Source: Hermatobates lingyangjiaoensis (taxonomy: Eukaryota > Arthropoda > Insecta > Hemiptera > Hermatobatidae). From it: a stretch of DNA of 64,000 nt. Position numbers and translations under genes: made by a program. Below, piece by piece: positions 38,547-49,600 of this stretch. Location of the stretch: positions 1,488,001 through 1,552,000 of the forward strand of contig JAPFBL010000166.1 of NCBI GenBank assembly GCA_026182355.1, written 5' to 3'. Within the stretch, counting starts at the first letter, position 1; the number at the start of each line of letters is the position of its first letter. Under the pieces are notes generated by a model. It was not told where the DNA came from. It did no database searches and saw only the letters and a list, made by a program, of their open reading frames with translations.

Positions 38547-38718
38547 GTGCTCGCCAATGAAAGTAGTGCAAATCTATTATATATAAATGTAACAAAAAAA
38601 TTTTTTTTTAATTTAAAATTTGCAAAATATAAACACTGGTAATAAAATAAAGGCATGGAGCTCAGAGGCTTGCGTGCTCGCTGATGACAGTAATGCAAAT
38701 GTATTATACATAAATGAA
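38547..38718. repeat. Two-copy tandem repeat of about 124 bp
   Basis: GTGCTCGCCAATGAAAGTAG with the following TGCAAATCTATTATA (38547 on) is repeated as GTGCTCGCTGATGACAGTAA with TGCAAATGTATTATA (about 38672 on). Function unknown. Confidence 0.55.
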
Positions 38719-39470
38719 ACAAATATGTAATAAACTACAACATTAGAGGTTAAAAATGAATAATTTTAGAAACAAACTTGAACACAACTGTCAGATAAAA
38801 TGCAAATGTTCCAAGGCATAAAGACACATTCCTTTCATTAATGTTATTTTATGTTAAGTTAATAAATTGATATTTCAATTTATAAATGTTGTTTGTTTTA
38901 AAATATTTGATAGTGTATATAACTTGAATTGATGTTTTATTTAATTATGCCATAAAATAACTTTTTTTTTACCTATAAATGATTTTTATTTTTCTAAATA
39001 TACTTACTTACTGTGAATATATCTTGTATCATGTTAAGAATACTATATCAAAAGCTTGGGAGATATAAGAAGCTGTTTCTGTGCCTTACTAACAAGAAAC
39101 AACAATTAAAATTATCCCTGTCAATCATGTTCGGTGAATTTATTTCAATACTTATTGTTACAATTTCTGAGTGACACAAAGGGTCACAGGTAGTCCTAGT
39201 CCATTATATTATTGGTAGAATTATTTACTAATAAATAATTGCAAAGGTGTTTACAGTGCAAACACTGTACAATTATTTACCATTTTCAAATCATTTTTGT
39301 AACAATTGTTATAGTTAATTAGCGTGTAATTAGATATTATAATTAGGATAGATTATTATAATATCAGCTTTTTTGGTATAGCATAATCCTCTGTAGCAAT
39401 TCAACATTTTTGAAACATAAGAACTTGATAATATAACTCAAATATGATTAGATAGTATTGTATATGTAAC

Positions 39471-39510
39471 CTGACGATGAACAGTGTTCGAAACGCGTCG
39501 TTCGATTAAA
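39471..39510 (+). ncRNA. Hammerhead-ribozyme-like motif, best-preserved core
   Basis: CTGACGA (39471-39477), one T, a 4-bp stem II (GAAC/GTTC with loop AGT), GAAA (39490-39493), the palindrome ACGCGT (39493-39498) and C at 39499 as the expected cleavage base. AAC before the core pairs with GTT after it (stem I). All invariant core bases are present. It lies 560 bases upstream of the ATP5MK start codon on the same strand. Confidence 0.6.
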
Positions 39511-40029
39511 TCCTTTTGTGTGTGAAGACTTAGTGTTTCTTTTCCTCTCTAATCATGGGAAATACCACACAAACTGCTTGCATAGCTCTTGAGTTAAAAC
39601 TCAAATAGTTTCTGGGACTTTGTTGACAGTTTTTACTTACTATGTCTTTTCACAAAATTTATAATTTAAATATTGTGAGTCATTCAGGAATGGACTTTTT
39701 TTGCTTAAAACATTGCCTCTATATTTATTGATATCAAACATGTTTCAACTCTTTTGAAATCAAAATAAATAAACACAATTGAATAATGATGCTCATTATA
39801 TCAAAAGTTCGACAACCTATAAAATTACAATTTATTGGTAATTACTTTCCAGAAATAATTTAATGACAATATTTTTGTCTGACATTGTATTCTATAACTA
39901 TTATAAATAATATACCTTTTTTTTATTATTTATTATTCATATTATATAATGTAGTATAATTATAATATAAACAAGTAAAAAAATACTTGTTACACAACCT
40001 GAAAAATTACATATGACTGTCTTATTACA

Positions 40030-42421
40030 ATGGTGTCTGAAAATCAACCTTATGAAGACCTAAAAGTTAAGGGCTTCAAGAGAATGTTCAATAACTACAC
40101 CATAAGAGGTCGAGCCAATGTATGAATATTTCCTTTACTACAATCAATATAGCAAGTGCAATTTTGTTTCATTGTCAATATATTTTCTCGATTGTAAATC
40201 ACTTTTTAACTGATATATCAGTTACCCAACATAAATATCCATTTCTTCTTTCAGTATTATCTTAAAAATTAAGGGTAATACATACATATATAAATATCAC
40301 ACTAAATATTATGTGTCTACACAATCAAATAATTAGCACAAAACATAGGTAACAAAGATTACGTTTATTTCGTCTTTAGATGTAGGTTTAAGAAACATGA
40401 GTTTTTTTTATTCCCTTTGTTATTGTAATGTGAACTTTATATGTACATAAATGACTTCATAGATCAACCTTGTTGATGCCATTAGTCCATTTATCTCCTT
40501 TATTATTTCTATCGACCTGATAAAGAACGTTTGTCAGAAAGCTTGGCCTACGTTTCTCGTGCGTAATTTCTTATGATTGTTCACCCATAACTGTTTCTCT
40601 CTCTGTATTTGTATATTAAATTCACAGAAAGAAAACACAAGAGATAACAAAAACAAAACAAGAAAAAAAAAGGAAAATATATGAGTCCTCGTTTGTTTTC
40701 GAAGTGAGACATCATCCTACCTGATGGCGACGAAATTGAAATATAGTAGTGGGTTCTCTTTCTGTGAATTCAGTGAAACAAAAGAATAATTCTTGAATAA
40801 CTATATAAAATACTAAAGGGGATAACATTATTCGATGTCATGATCTTCTTCTGAGACTTACGTCTAAAGAAGATTTTATATTCTGTTCGAGACTGACTCA
40901 TTACTGGTTGAAAGATCAAAGTCCCACTCTATAAGTCCAGATTGTTGTTTTCAGCTATCTGAAATTGTTTCCTCATAATAACCAGTAGACGTCCATATTA
41001 GGTGACGATTGGATAGAAGTGAGGTTTGTTACTATTTTCTCCGAGTTATTTTATTCTATGACACTTGGTTAATTCTATGAACTGTTTAATTTGATTTTAG
41101 AATACTTATTGAAAATCATATTGAAATTTCCGATAAGCTGATGAATATTATAGCATAAGAAATGTATAGGGAAAGCAGCAGTAAAACGCACTTTTATATT
41201 TAGACAACCATCATTATCGGGAGAAGAAATGAACAGAACACTTCTTTTATTCGATGGATGTTGAAATATATAAGTGAGTTACTCGTAACATTCTCTGTGG
41301 TTTTCTCTATTTTATATTGAGCATAGTTTTATGTATGTTATATACCCAGTTATGAACGTCTAAACTGCAGAAAGAAATTAGAAACATTGATTTTTATTTA
41401 ACGTCTTTATTGTGAAATCTTGGTATCAGTTGTATATTCAGGCATATTATATAATCACGTGCTAATAACTAACTCATTCACACTTTTGTTCTTTAGGATT
41501 TCGAGAAATCTTTTCCTTAAAATAGACATTGAATTAAATATGGAATAATAAGAAAGCAATAAATAATTTAAATATTATTGCAGCGGAAATATCATTGTAG
41601 AATTACCTAAGTAAAAATGAAATATTCTTCAAGGAATGTGAAATCAAAAAGTAAATCCATGATTTTCTATTGTTCACACATGTTAACAACGCACGAAATA
41701 AACCTTAGTTACAAAATGAAAGTAAATAACAGAATGTTAGCGTAGTTCAAAACATTATTTATGATGTAAAAGTATGTCTATTACAAAGTACTTGTAAGAT
41801 CTTTTATTTTCTAAATATAAAAGATAACCGTTTAAAAAATATAACCTCATCCATAAATTAGATTTGTTTTTGTGAATGGAATAAATAAGAGTGCTCAAAC
41901 TACCGCTAAACTTTTTAAGATTAAGATAAGAACTTCTTGGGAATTATAAAGGAAGTCTCCAATAAACAAGTATCTCATGTTTAAACTCTTATCACATTTC
42001 CACTAGAGCATCTCACCTGAAGAACACTAAGTAATCAAAACGCGTTGTTTTATCAATAAAACTTGTTTCCTTTTATAATTCCCAAAGAAGGAAATTTCCT
42101 TTATAAGTCCTAAGAATGAGTAAATATCATATAGTAATTTACTGTACAACAACAAAAGGAATATCAAACTAAACCTAATACAAATTAAAGGACTATCTGA
42201 ATGGTGAAATTTCTATTTAATCATAAAAATTGCAAACTATTATATTCTACAAAAGATTTTATTTTGCAGTGGGCTAAGCTATGGCTTTCCATTTATGGTG
42301 TGGCTTTTATATCCTACAAATTACATAAGAGATTCTCAAAAACAGTGAGTATTTATTAACTTTTGAATAGTTGTTTGCTTTGTTTTTATTAATGTTTGTT
42401 TTATTGTTTTAGGAAAGTTAA
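40030..42421 (+). CDS. ATP5MK: ATP synthase membrane subunit K (DAPIT/USMG5)
   Basis: Three small exons join in frame: 40030-40119, 42270-42344 and 42413-42421. They encode 57 aa (58 in human). Residues 15-30 (GFKRMFNNYTIRGRAN) match the conserved F..FN.YT..GR.N signature of the family. A membrane segment follows at about 35-47 (WLSIYGVAFISY) and then a basic tail (KLHKRFSKTES). Donors are AAT|GTATGA and ACA|GTGAGT; acceptors are TTTTGCAG and GTTTTAG. All junctions are in phase 0, and the last exon carries only two codons and the stop. In animals the protein sits in the inner mitochondrial membrane and supports ATP synthase dimers. An upstream out-of-frame ATG lies at 40013. Intron 1 (2.15 kb) contains a foldback element. 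The identification rests on motif, length and splice structure. Confidence 0.88.
40120..41929 (+). other. ATP5MK intron 1, no other gene seen
   Basis: AT-rich. A decayed inverted repeat with GGTTGAAAGATC occurs around 40845-40935. A weak relative of the ATAT hammerhead family (GATGGATGTTGAAATATATA) lies at 41253-41272. Confidence 0.35.
41930..42095 (+). repeat. Foldback element with hammerhead-like core in ATP5MK intron 1
   Basis: CTTCTTGGGAATTATAAAGG (about 41934) is inverted as CCTTTTATAATTCCCAAAGAAG (about 42070; shown as two short blocks CCTTTTATAATT and CCCAAAGAAG). Between them the plus strand has CTGAAGA (42017-42023), then AAAA where GAAA is expected, and ACGCGT (42040-42045). It is the sister of the copy at 26977. 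Confidence 0.55.
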
Positions 42422-42458
42422 GCTACATGTTTACTATCCTGACTTAAAAAGTTCGATG

Positions 42459-42464
42459 AATAAA
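42459..42464 (+). terminator. ATP5MK: Polyadenylation signal of ATP5MK
   Basis: AATAAA 38 bases after the stop codon, giving a very short 3' UTR typical for such a small gene. Confidence 0.65.
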
Positions 42465-43476
42465 GCAATTTAACAATGAAAAGTTTGAAATATGTGAAAA
42501 AAATGTACTGAAAATTAATACATTTTAATTTCAAAATGTCATATTGTGGAAAATATAGAAAATGTTCTATAACAGACAGAATGTATTATATAAATGAATT
42601 ATGGGTTTATTATATTGAAGATATGGTTTTTTTTTAGTTAGTATTCAATTAAAACTTTTAAAGCTTTCTTCTGTTAGAAATATAAATGAGGCTAAGGTAA
42701 TTTAAAATACCTAAACAAAAGTACAAAAGAAGATTCAGTAGATTATGTTTGTTTTTCCATTCACATTTCAAATTCGAAGATCTAAAACATAATAAAACCG
42801 TTTATTTTATTTCGTTTACCACCATCCTTACCATCCTCGTTTGATAAATATAAACTTTAATAAATACATCTTGACTTAAACCTAATATTTCATAATAAGA
42901 AAATTAGTATACTCTGAATGGAATATTTTTTATATGTTGTGTATACCCAAACGTTATCTGTTAACCGTTAATTAACGAACTAACATTCTTTTTAACTTGT
43001 AACAAAAAATTTTTTTTTTTAACCAACATTGAATCTATTTATTCACGTTAACTCAGGCCTTTTTAATTTTTTTAATAACTCTGCTAAACTTTCAAATTTG
43101 TCAATTATTTCAGTAATGTGTTTCATAGTTACTATATTTATCATTATATATCTATAGTTTTAACATATTTGACAAAGATATACGTTCTATGTGCCGTTGT
43201 AATTAATAAACAATTTTCTAATTGATTTTGAAAATTAGAAGTAAAGTGACCTTTCATGCAGTCACTATTTAAGCGTTTATTTTTTATTATTATAACATAT
43301 AAAGTTTATTTAATAAATTCATCAGATTGCATCATAGCATGCAAGACAGGGTCCATACAACATAAGGAGTCAGTACAAAAGGGGATTTATATCTTTATGC
43401 AACACTTTAATTTATACACTTATATAACGTTACAGAGAAAAAGCGCAAAAGAAGCAACAAAAATTGATTGGGCGAA

Positions 43477-43498
43477 TTTCTACACTCACCATCATCAG
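43477..43498 (-). repeat. Hammerhead-like core remnant
   Basis: Minus strand CTGATGA (43498-43492), one T, GGTGAGTGTA and GAAA (43480-43477), followed by TTCGCCC. Stem II and III are poor. The tail runs into TATAAGTGTATAA, as in the other (TA)n-ended elements. Confidence 0.35.
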
Positions 43499-43756
43499 GA
43501 GAGAAGTGAGTCACTTGAAAGGCAAAACCATACTAGGAGTGCCTACTCTTCACAGAAGCACCCTTAAAGGGAAAAAAATACGAAAAAAGAATTTAAAAAA
43601 TTTAAAAAAAGGGAAATTAAAACCAACAATTCTCATTTATTCAGGTTGTGTCCGGAGCACGTCTACCTATCAAATGACAATTATGCCCATATTTTAAGCA
43701 CTCAGACTGATATTAGAGCTGTAATGAGGAATCTCCTTAATAGTTGACGCATTAAA

Positions 43757-43981
43757 TCAGCCATTGAAATAAAGTTCAAGTGAATCAGCATGAGTGGCTG
43801 CACTGATAAACGGAACATTAATACTCATACGCAGACCCAAATTAATGAAAGCGAAACCATTATAAAATGCATCACACAGACTGCACCCCAAACGATACCA
43901 CAGTTTCAGGAAGTACTTCTTCACTTGAATAATTTTTCTGATAAAGTCAAATGAAAAATTAAATGGTGACATGGTCATCAT
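43757..43981 (-). other. Unassigned short open reading frame
   Basis: A 74-codon open frame on the minus strand with protein-like composition (for example FNFSFDFIRKIIQVKK and NVPFISAATHADSLEL). I do not recognise the product. It has no clear splice sites or neighbours and lies amid repeat remnants, so a fragment of a mobile element is as likely as a gene. Confidence 0.2.
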
Positions 43982-44122
43982 GAGTTAAATCTTTCTCTTG
44001 TGTCCTTTAACCTTCATATTTCTCCATTTCTTTTACTCATCAATTCTGATAAACTCATTTCCTTTCCTGAATATCAGTGTTATCTTTTAAAAGGACTTTT
44101 TCTTCCTCCAATTATATCAAGG

Positions 44123-44346
44123 TTAGGTTAGGTTGCAGTGGGAGTCCCACAAGGGAACGAACACACGTGTGCCAAGCAATGACCATTTGTGACCACAAAA
44201 TGAAGATTGATTCTACAGTGGGAGTTCTATATTTTGCCTAACTCAAGTGTATTTAGAGTAGGGATCTTTAATGAGTATCTGACATCGTACAGGCTCGGGA
44301 TAGACGGTTTAACGTCCTTCTTCGAGGGACGACACGCTCAGATTCA
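44123..44346 (-). repeat. tRNA-derived SINE, copy E, tRNA head missing
   Basis: Starts at the low-coordinate end with the GGTTAGGTTAGGTTGCAG tail and keeps the whole body and core up to GACGACACGCTCAGATT. The tRNA-derived part is absent. Confidence 0.8.
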
Positions 44347-45224
44347 CCTATTATTAAGATGCAATATTGCTCACAAACAAGAGGTACATATTTTGGGTAA
44401 AATATAAATTTGATATGTCTAGATGAGTGGCGTATAGGGTGACTGCAAACTTTTGGTTACACACTCACACTCAGATATCATAAAAAGACTCTGAGGACTT
44501 CAAAACATTAAGTCTGTCAACATTTAGAGATCGAATTCTTTTATGATTGCTATGAAAAAGTACAAGTTATATTCTTTCAGAGTAAAGTAAAACTGTATAT
44601 CAGTATTTTACACACACAAAAATTCTATTATATTTTTGTGCCTGCAAGTGTTAAAGTATAATATCTCCAAGGCCCTTATTTATATTACTTGATTAAAATG
44701 AAACTATAAAAAAATCCATTAAGATATAAATATATCTAATGTCCAAATTAAAACTTTTTCATTTATTTATGCTCAGAAGCTGAACAACATCTTAATATTG
44801 CAAAATCAATTATTTTATCACATTCATATAAAAATATCATTTAATGATTCTTTTTTAAATCAATCAGAATTATAATCTTATGAACAATAGATCTCATTGC
44901 AGCCTGAAAGACAGTTTAAAAGGAAGGGGAAGATGATGAATGGGGCTATTCATGATTTGTACGAGAATTAAACAGATAAAACCAATGTGAATAGAGCTAG
45001 AGAAGCAAAACAAGATATCTAAAATACGAACTGTTTTTAAACTTTTTTGTAAAATTATCTCAGAGTTCTAGACCTCATATTTATTGTTAAAGTTTGTATA
45101 AACTTCAGTGATATGTCATATTTGTTTGTTTCCAATGCAGACTCTTTTATCTTTAGTATTGTTCTAAGGGAGAAACTGTGAGGCACTCATTTAATTATTG
45201 GTTGCCACTTTTAGTTATCCGTGA

Positions 45225-45465
45225 GCCTCAGTATCTGGTTGATTCTTCACCATGAGTACTAAATTTTGCCTCACTCAAGTTGATTTGAGAAGCAAGTTTA
45301 GATATCCAGTATCTGATATTGTATGAGCTCCAGACAGACGTACGTCCTTTCTGAGGGACTGCGAACACAGAATTTTCCATTTTCACGTGAAAATCAAGAT
45401 TCGAGCCTGTAATCTTCTGCACTAAACACAAGCACGCTACCTTTTAGACAACATTTGACTCCTTG
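45225..45465 (-). repeat. tRNA-derived SINE, copy F, old and diverged
   Basis: Blocks ATTTTGCCTCACTCAAG, GATATTGTATGAGCTCC, ACGTCCTTTCTGAGGGA and TTTTCACGTGAAAATC follow the SINE order. A mutated tRNA head (GATTCGAGCCTGTAATC) is at the high-coordinate end. Confidence 0.65.
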
Positions 45466-46602
45466 TGATATATCATAAAAGATTAAAAACTGTAAGTACT
45501 TATTGATTGTGTACACTTCTTTAGTTTTTTCTTTTGAAGCTATATATATACAATAGGGGTCAAACAATGTTCATGAAACCAAAAATTACTTAGTACCATC
45601 GATATTTCAATGACAGTTCGCAATGGAGAAGATTTGCTCTCGATTTAGAATATCGAAGTAAGGTCTATCGCCCACTCAAATGTACAGCAATAAATTTAGC
45701 AGATAAATGCTTTACTGAAAAGGTATTCACTAAATTCAATAATGCTTAAAAAAGTAAAATAATTAAACTTTCACAATCATTGATATTTATTATAACCTAT
45801 ACGTGTTTTTAAAGTTATTATCCTAGTTTTTGATAATTATTTATTGGTAATCTTAGAATTCAAAACGAGTTTTTCCAAGTGGACTTTGCTTCTTTTTTAA
45901 CTTAATTCTAAATTTTTGAAGAATAAAACTCTTCGAAGAATTATATTTTCCTAGTTCTAAATATCTTATCTTTAGAATAATACCACATTTTGTGGAGGAA
46001 AGCATATTTGACATATATTTCAAAAAAAATTAAAATAAATATCTGTCCTGTGCTACAGAAACATCGCTGACACTTAATTTAAAGTGCACATGCTCAGGAT
46101 CTAACCATCTCATAGAAAACAATATCTGTAAACGTTGAACTCTGTTTTAAGAAGGTAGTAATATAAATATACAAAATTGTAAAGGACTACTAAGTCCAGA
46201 TAATTCTTGAAGTGTAATAATTACTTTCAGATAAGGAAAATGGATCAGCATACTTTTATTGCGGTCAAAGATTTATTTAAAAATGAAATCAAAGATTTAT
46301 TTAGAATGTTGATTTACTTTTATACTATAACATTAATTGAGATAAAATGAACTTTTAACACAATTAGAACTTTTGTTGTTCATAACCCAACCTGACAATA
46401 TTTAACCTTACTCTCTGTTTCCTTTTCGAAGGAAAGGTCATAATTTTGTTTTTAAAGAGGAAATTAAAACTAAAATTGTAAACAAGCTTTAATAATTTTT
46501 AATTTATTTTATTATCGAGTTATTTATGAAACATGGCCGGTGGGTAGTGCTATACAAATTTTTGAATTATAGAAATATATAATCAACTCTAATATTAATT
46601 GT

Positions 46603-49600
46603 ATGAATAATTCTTACATAAACTCCCCTGTCTTTCCAGAATTGGATGAACTAGTTGATTTAGTGGAGAAGATTGATCTTCTAGAAAAGGATTCAACTGT
46701 GGTTGTTAAAAACTTAGACTCAATGTTAAAAAAGTTAAGTGCATTAAATAATGATTCTGAAGGTGAGTTTTTGGATTTTATCGGTCTTTATGAAATCTGA
46801 AAGACCATATTAATTATACTTTTTTTTCAAGTCTTGGTGTCCTGTGCCCAGAAAGTGAAGAGTGCCTTAAAATGCAATGCATTGCCAGTTAAAATAAAAG
46901 TTGCAGAAGTGCTAGCAGAGTTATGTAAAAACAGTAATCCAAGATCTGTTCTATCAACCAACGAAACAATTGTACCACTTATTGAAATGCTAAATTCAAC
47001 CTCAGAAGATGCCCAAATACAATCATGCCGCGCTTTAGGGAATATTTGTTTTGATAACAGTAAGAATCTTTCATTAAGTTATTTTATTATATCTTCATGG
47101 TTCAGATATCGTATTACGTTTAGCCATGTTTTTTTTTTGTGTTACTAGATGAAGGTAGAGATTGTGTTTTTAAAAATAATGGCCTGGAAAAAATAGTTGA
47201 AATCGTTTCGAAATGTTCATCCAGTGAATCCTCTCCTACCCTCAAATCAACATCTGTAGGTTGCATACTTAATCTAATAATGACTCAGGATGCCGCGATT
47301 TCTAAGGTATTATTCTTATAAATGAAATTCATTTTAAAAAAAGGCTACATTAGTGTGTTTTTGATTCATAACTAACTTTATTTGTTTGATTTATTAATCA
47401 AGGCATACATAGTTTGAAAACATGTAGAAACCATGATAAATAATAATTTTTAAGTGTGTAAGAATATTGAAAAATACAATAATGAAATATTGATTGTTAT
47501 TCTAGGTTATTGAAATGGGTTTACAAAACATTCTCTGTGATTTATTAGACTCCGATTTAAACTCTTCTGAAGTACAAGAAGCAGCAGTTCATGCATATGT
47601 CATATTTGGTCTCCTAGTTGATGCAGGTTACTAAATATCCATTATTACACATAGTTAAAAAATTAATGTTTAAATTAACATGTACTCATATTTTTAGGAT
47701 CTCCGCTTGAAATTATGTCTGATAGGTTGTGTAAGTTAACAGTTAAAGTGTTAGAATGCTCAACGAATGGAGAACTGAGTGAATTGTGCATTGAGCTGTT
47801 ACATGATCAGGCGGATAATGGTATTACGATCATTTAATTTTCTTTATGCACTTTATTTTTCTTGCTTAACCTAATATTTAAATTTATAATCGGCATATAT
47901 CTGTTTATGTGTTTTTTAAACCTTGTTTAAGAAAATTACTTGTTTAAGTGGTTGTACATTAACCACTAATAAATACAGTAACCCCTGTATCAATCATCCT
48001 TCTGCACAGATGGCATAACACCTTAGATTGGGGCTGAGATAAAAGGAGAGGATTTGGGGATTAGGAAGGATGTGAAACGAAGGTGGTCAGGCCCAGCTCC
48101 TGATCACCTTCTCCTTCTCTTTCGTTTGTCCTTGCATGTAGCAGGTTAATAGGGTGACCTTATTGGCGCTTTTATTGCCAATAAAAAGGCCATACATAGT
48201 TTCTTAGAACTAGGTTGGGTTGCAATTTCTGTCTGCCGAAGGAGAACACCCTTGGACCTTTCCCAAAAAAGAATTTGAGGTAAAACAATGACAGGAAATG
48301 TTTCCTCTCATAGGCGAGGAAAACCATACATTACCCGTGTCGTTAAAAGCTAATATAAAAAAGTCTGCTAATTTGTGTAATCAAACAAAAAGTTTGGTTT
48401 TAATGATTAAAACAAAGCTGTGCTGGTTTTGTTTTGGAATGCTCTTACAGCTCTTATATAATAAGTCGCAAGTTTTATTGCTGTATTGAAATAGAAGTTC
48501 CTTAAATCTCTGCATCATACTATTGTAATGAAGCTGTGGCAGAAAACATGTTTGCAGCTACTGTTTGTATACACAATTTATATTAATTGAAAATCGTTAC
48601 ATCTTGATACGACGTTTGTTGTCATTCCCCTATTTAAGGTCAGGCAGTCAGTTTTTTTAAAATTATTATTTGAGGTGACTATAGCACTGCGTCTTAAAAA
48701 AAAACTTTTGTACTTCCCCTCTTCTGTACTAAAGTATCCCAGCAGTAAGCTTCAACGCCTCCAAGAAGCTCAGCACTTTTGCTGGTTCCAGCGGTAAAAG
48801 TTTTTCTATGGTTTCGTTGAGTGTCCTGAAGCACCTACCTCTGTGCAGCGAAGTTACCTTACAGTCAGTCAGCCGATGCCACGGTGTTTCTTCCTCTTCC
48901 TTGCAGAATCTGCATAAACCATCATTGATTATGTCCTTTCAGGCTCCCTACGTTTCAGGAGAAATTAACTTCCTTTCTCCTTCTTCGGGTCCTTAGGTGC
49001 ACTTGTGGGAGGTTGGCTTCCACTAGATAGCGCTTTAGTAGGACTTAGGTCCGGAGTTCCACCCGAGAGCTCTTAAAATACTGTCGGTACCACGGGGACG
49101 AGGCTCCAAGCCCATGAGTGAATTTCATTTTTATTTTAATTATTTTATTTTATACCATTATCTATATCTTACTTGCAGGTTGTCACTCATGCCTCGTCAT
49201 GCGGTCGGACTCGTGGTGGCTGTGGTTCCTTACTCAGGTAGAGTAGACACAAATGATCTTATGTGATGTGTCGCTGTGTGAGAAGCAGTATCTTCTCGGG
49301 CGGGTGTCTGCAGGCCCTCACCAGTGGGTGGGAGCATTTATTGGCAAAATGCTCCTATACTGGTACTCATTCTTAATGAGCCCTGGCCCGGGGGAACGGG
49401 TATTTCCCTCTTTGGAGGGGGACGACAAATCCACAAGGATAAGGGTAGTCCTTAAACTGTCAGCGTGTAGGTGCTGGTCAGACTAGTATCATACAGGGGA
49501 AAATCCCTGTATCTCTATCGTTGTATTTTGTCCCCTCCGGCAGAGCACCGCATAAGGGAGTAAGGCTATCTACTCAAGGGGGTCGCGTGGTACCCTGAAG

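Noticed and set aside
45600..45640. GAAATATCGATGG on the minus strand as another ATAT-family hammerhead
   Set aside because: No CTGANGA or stem II can be placed in front of it.
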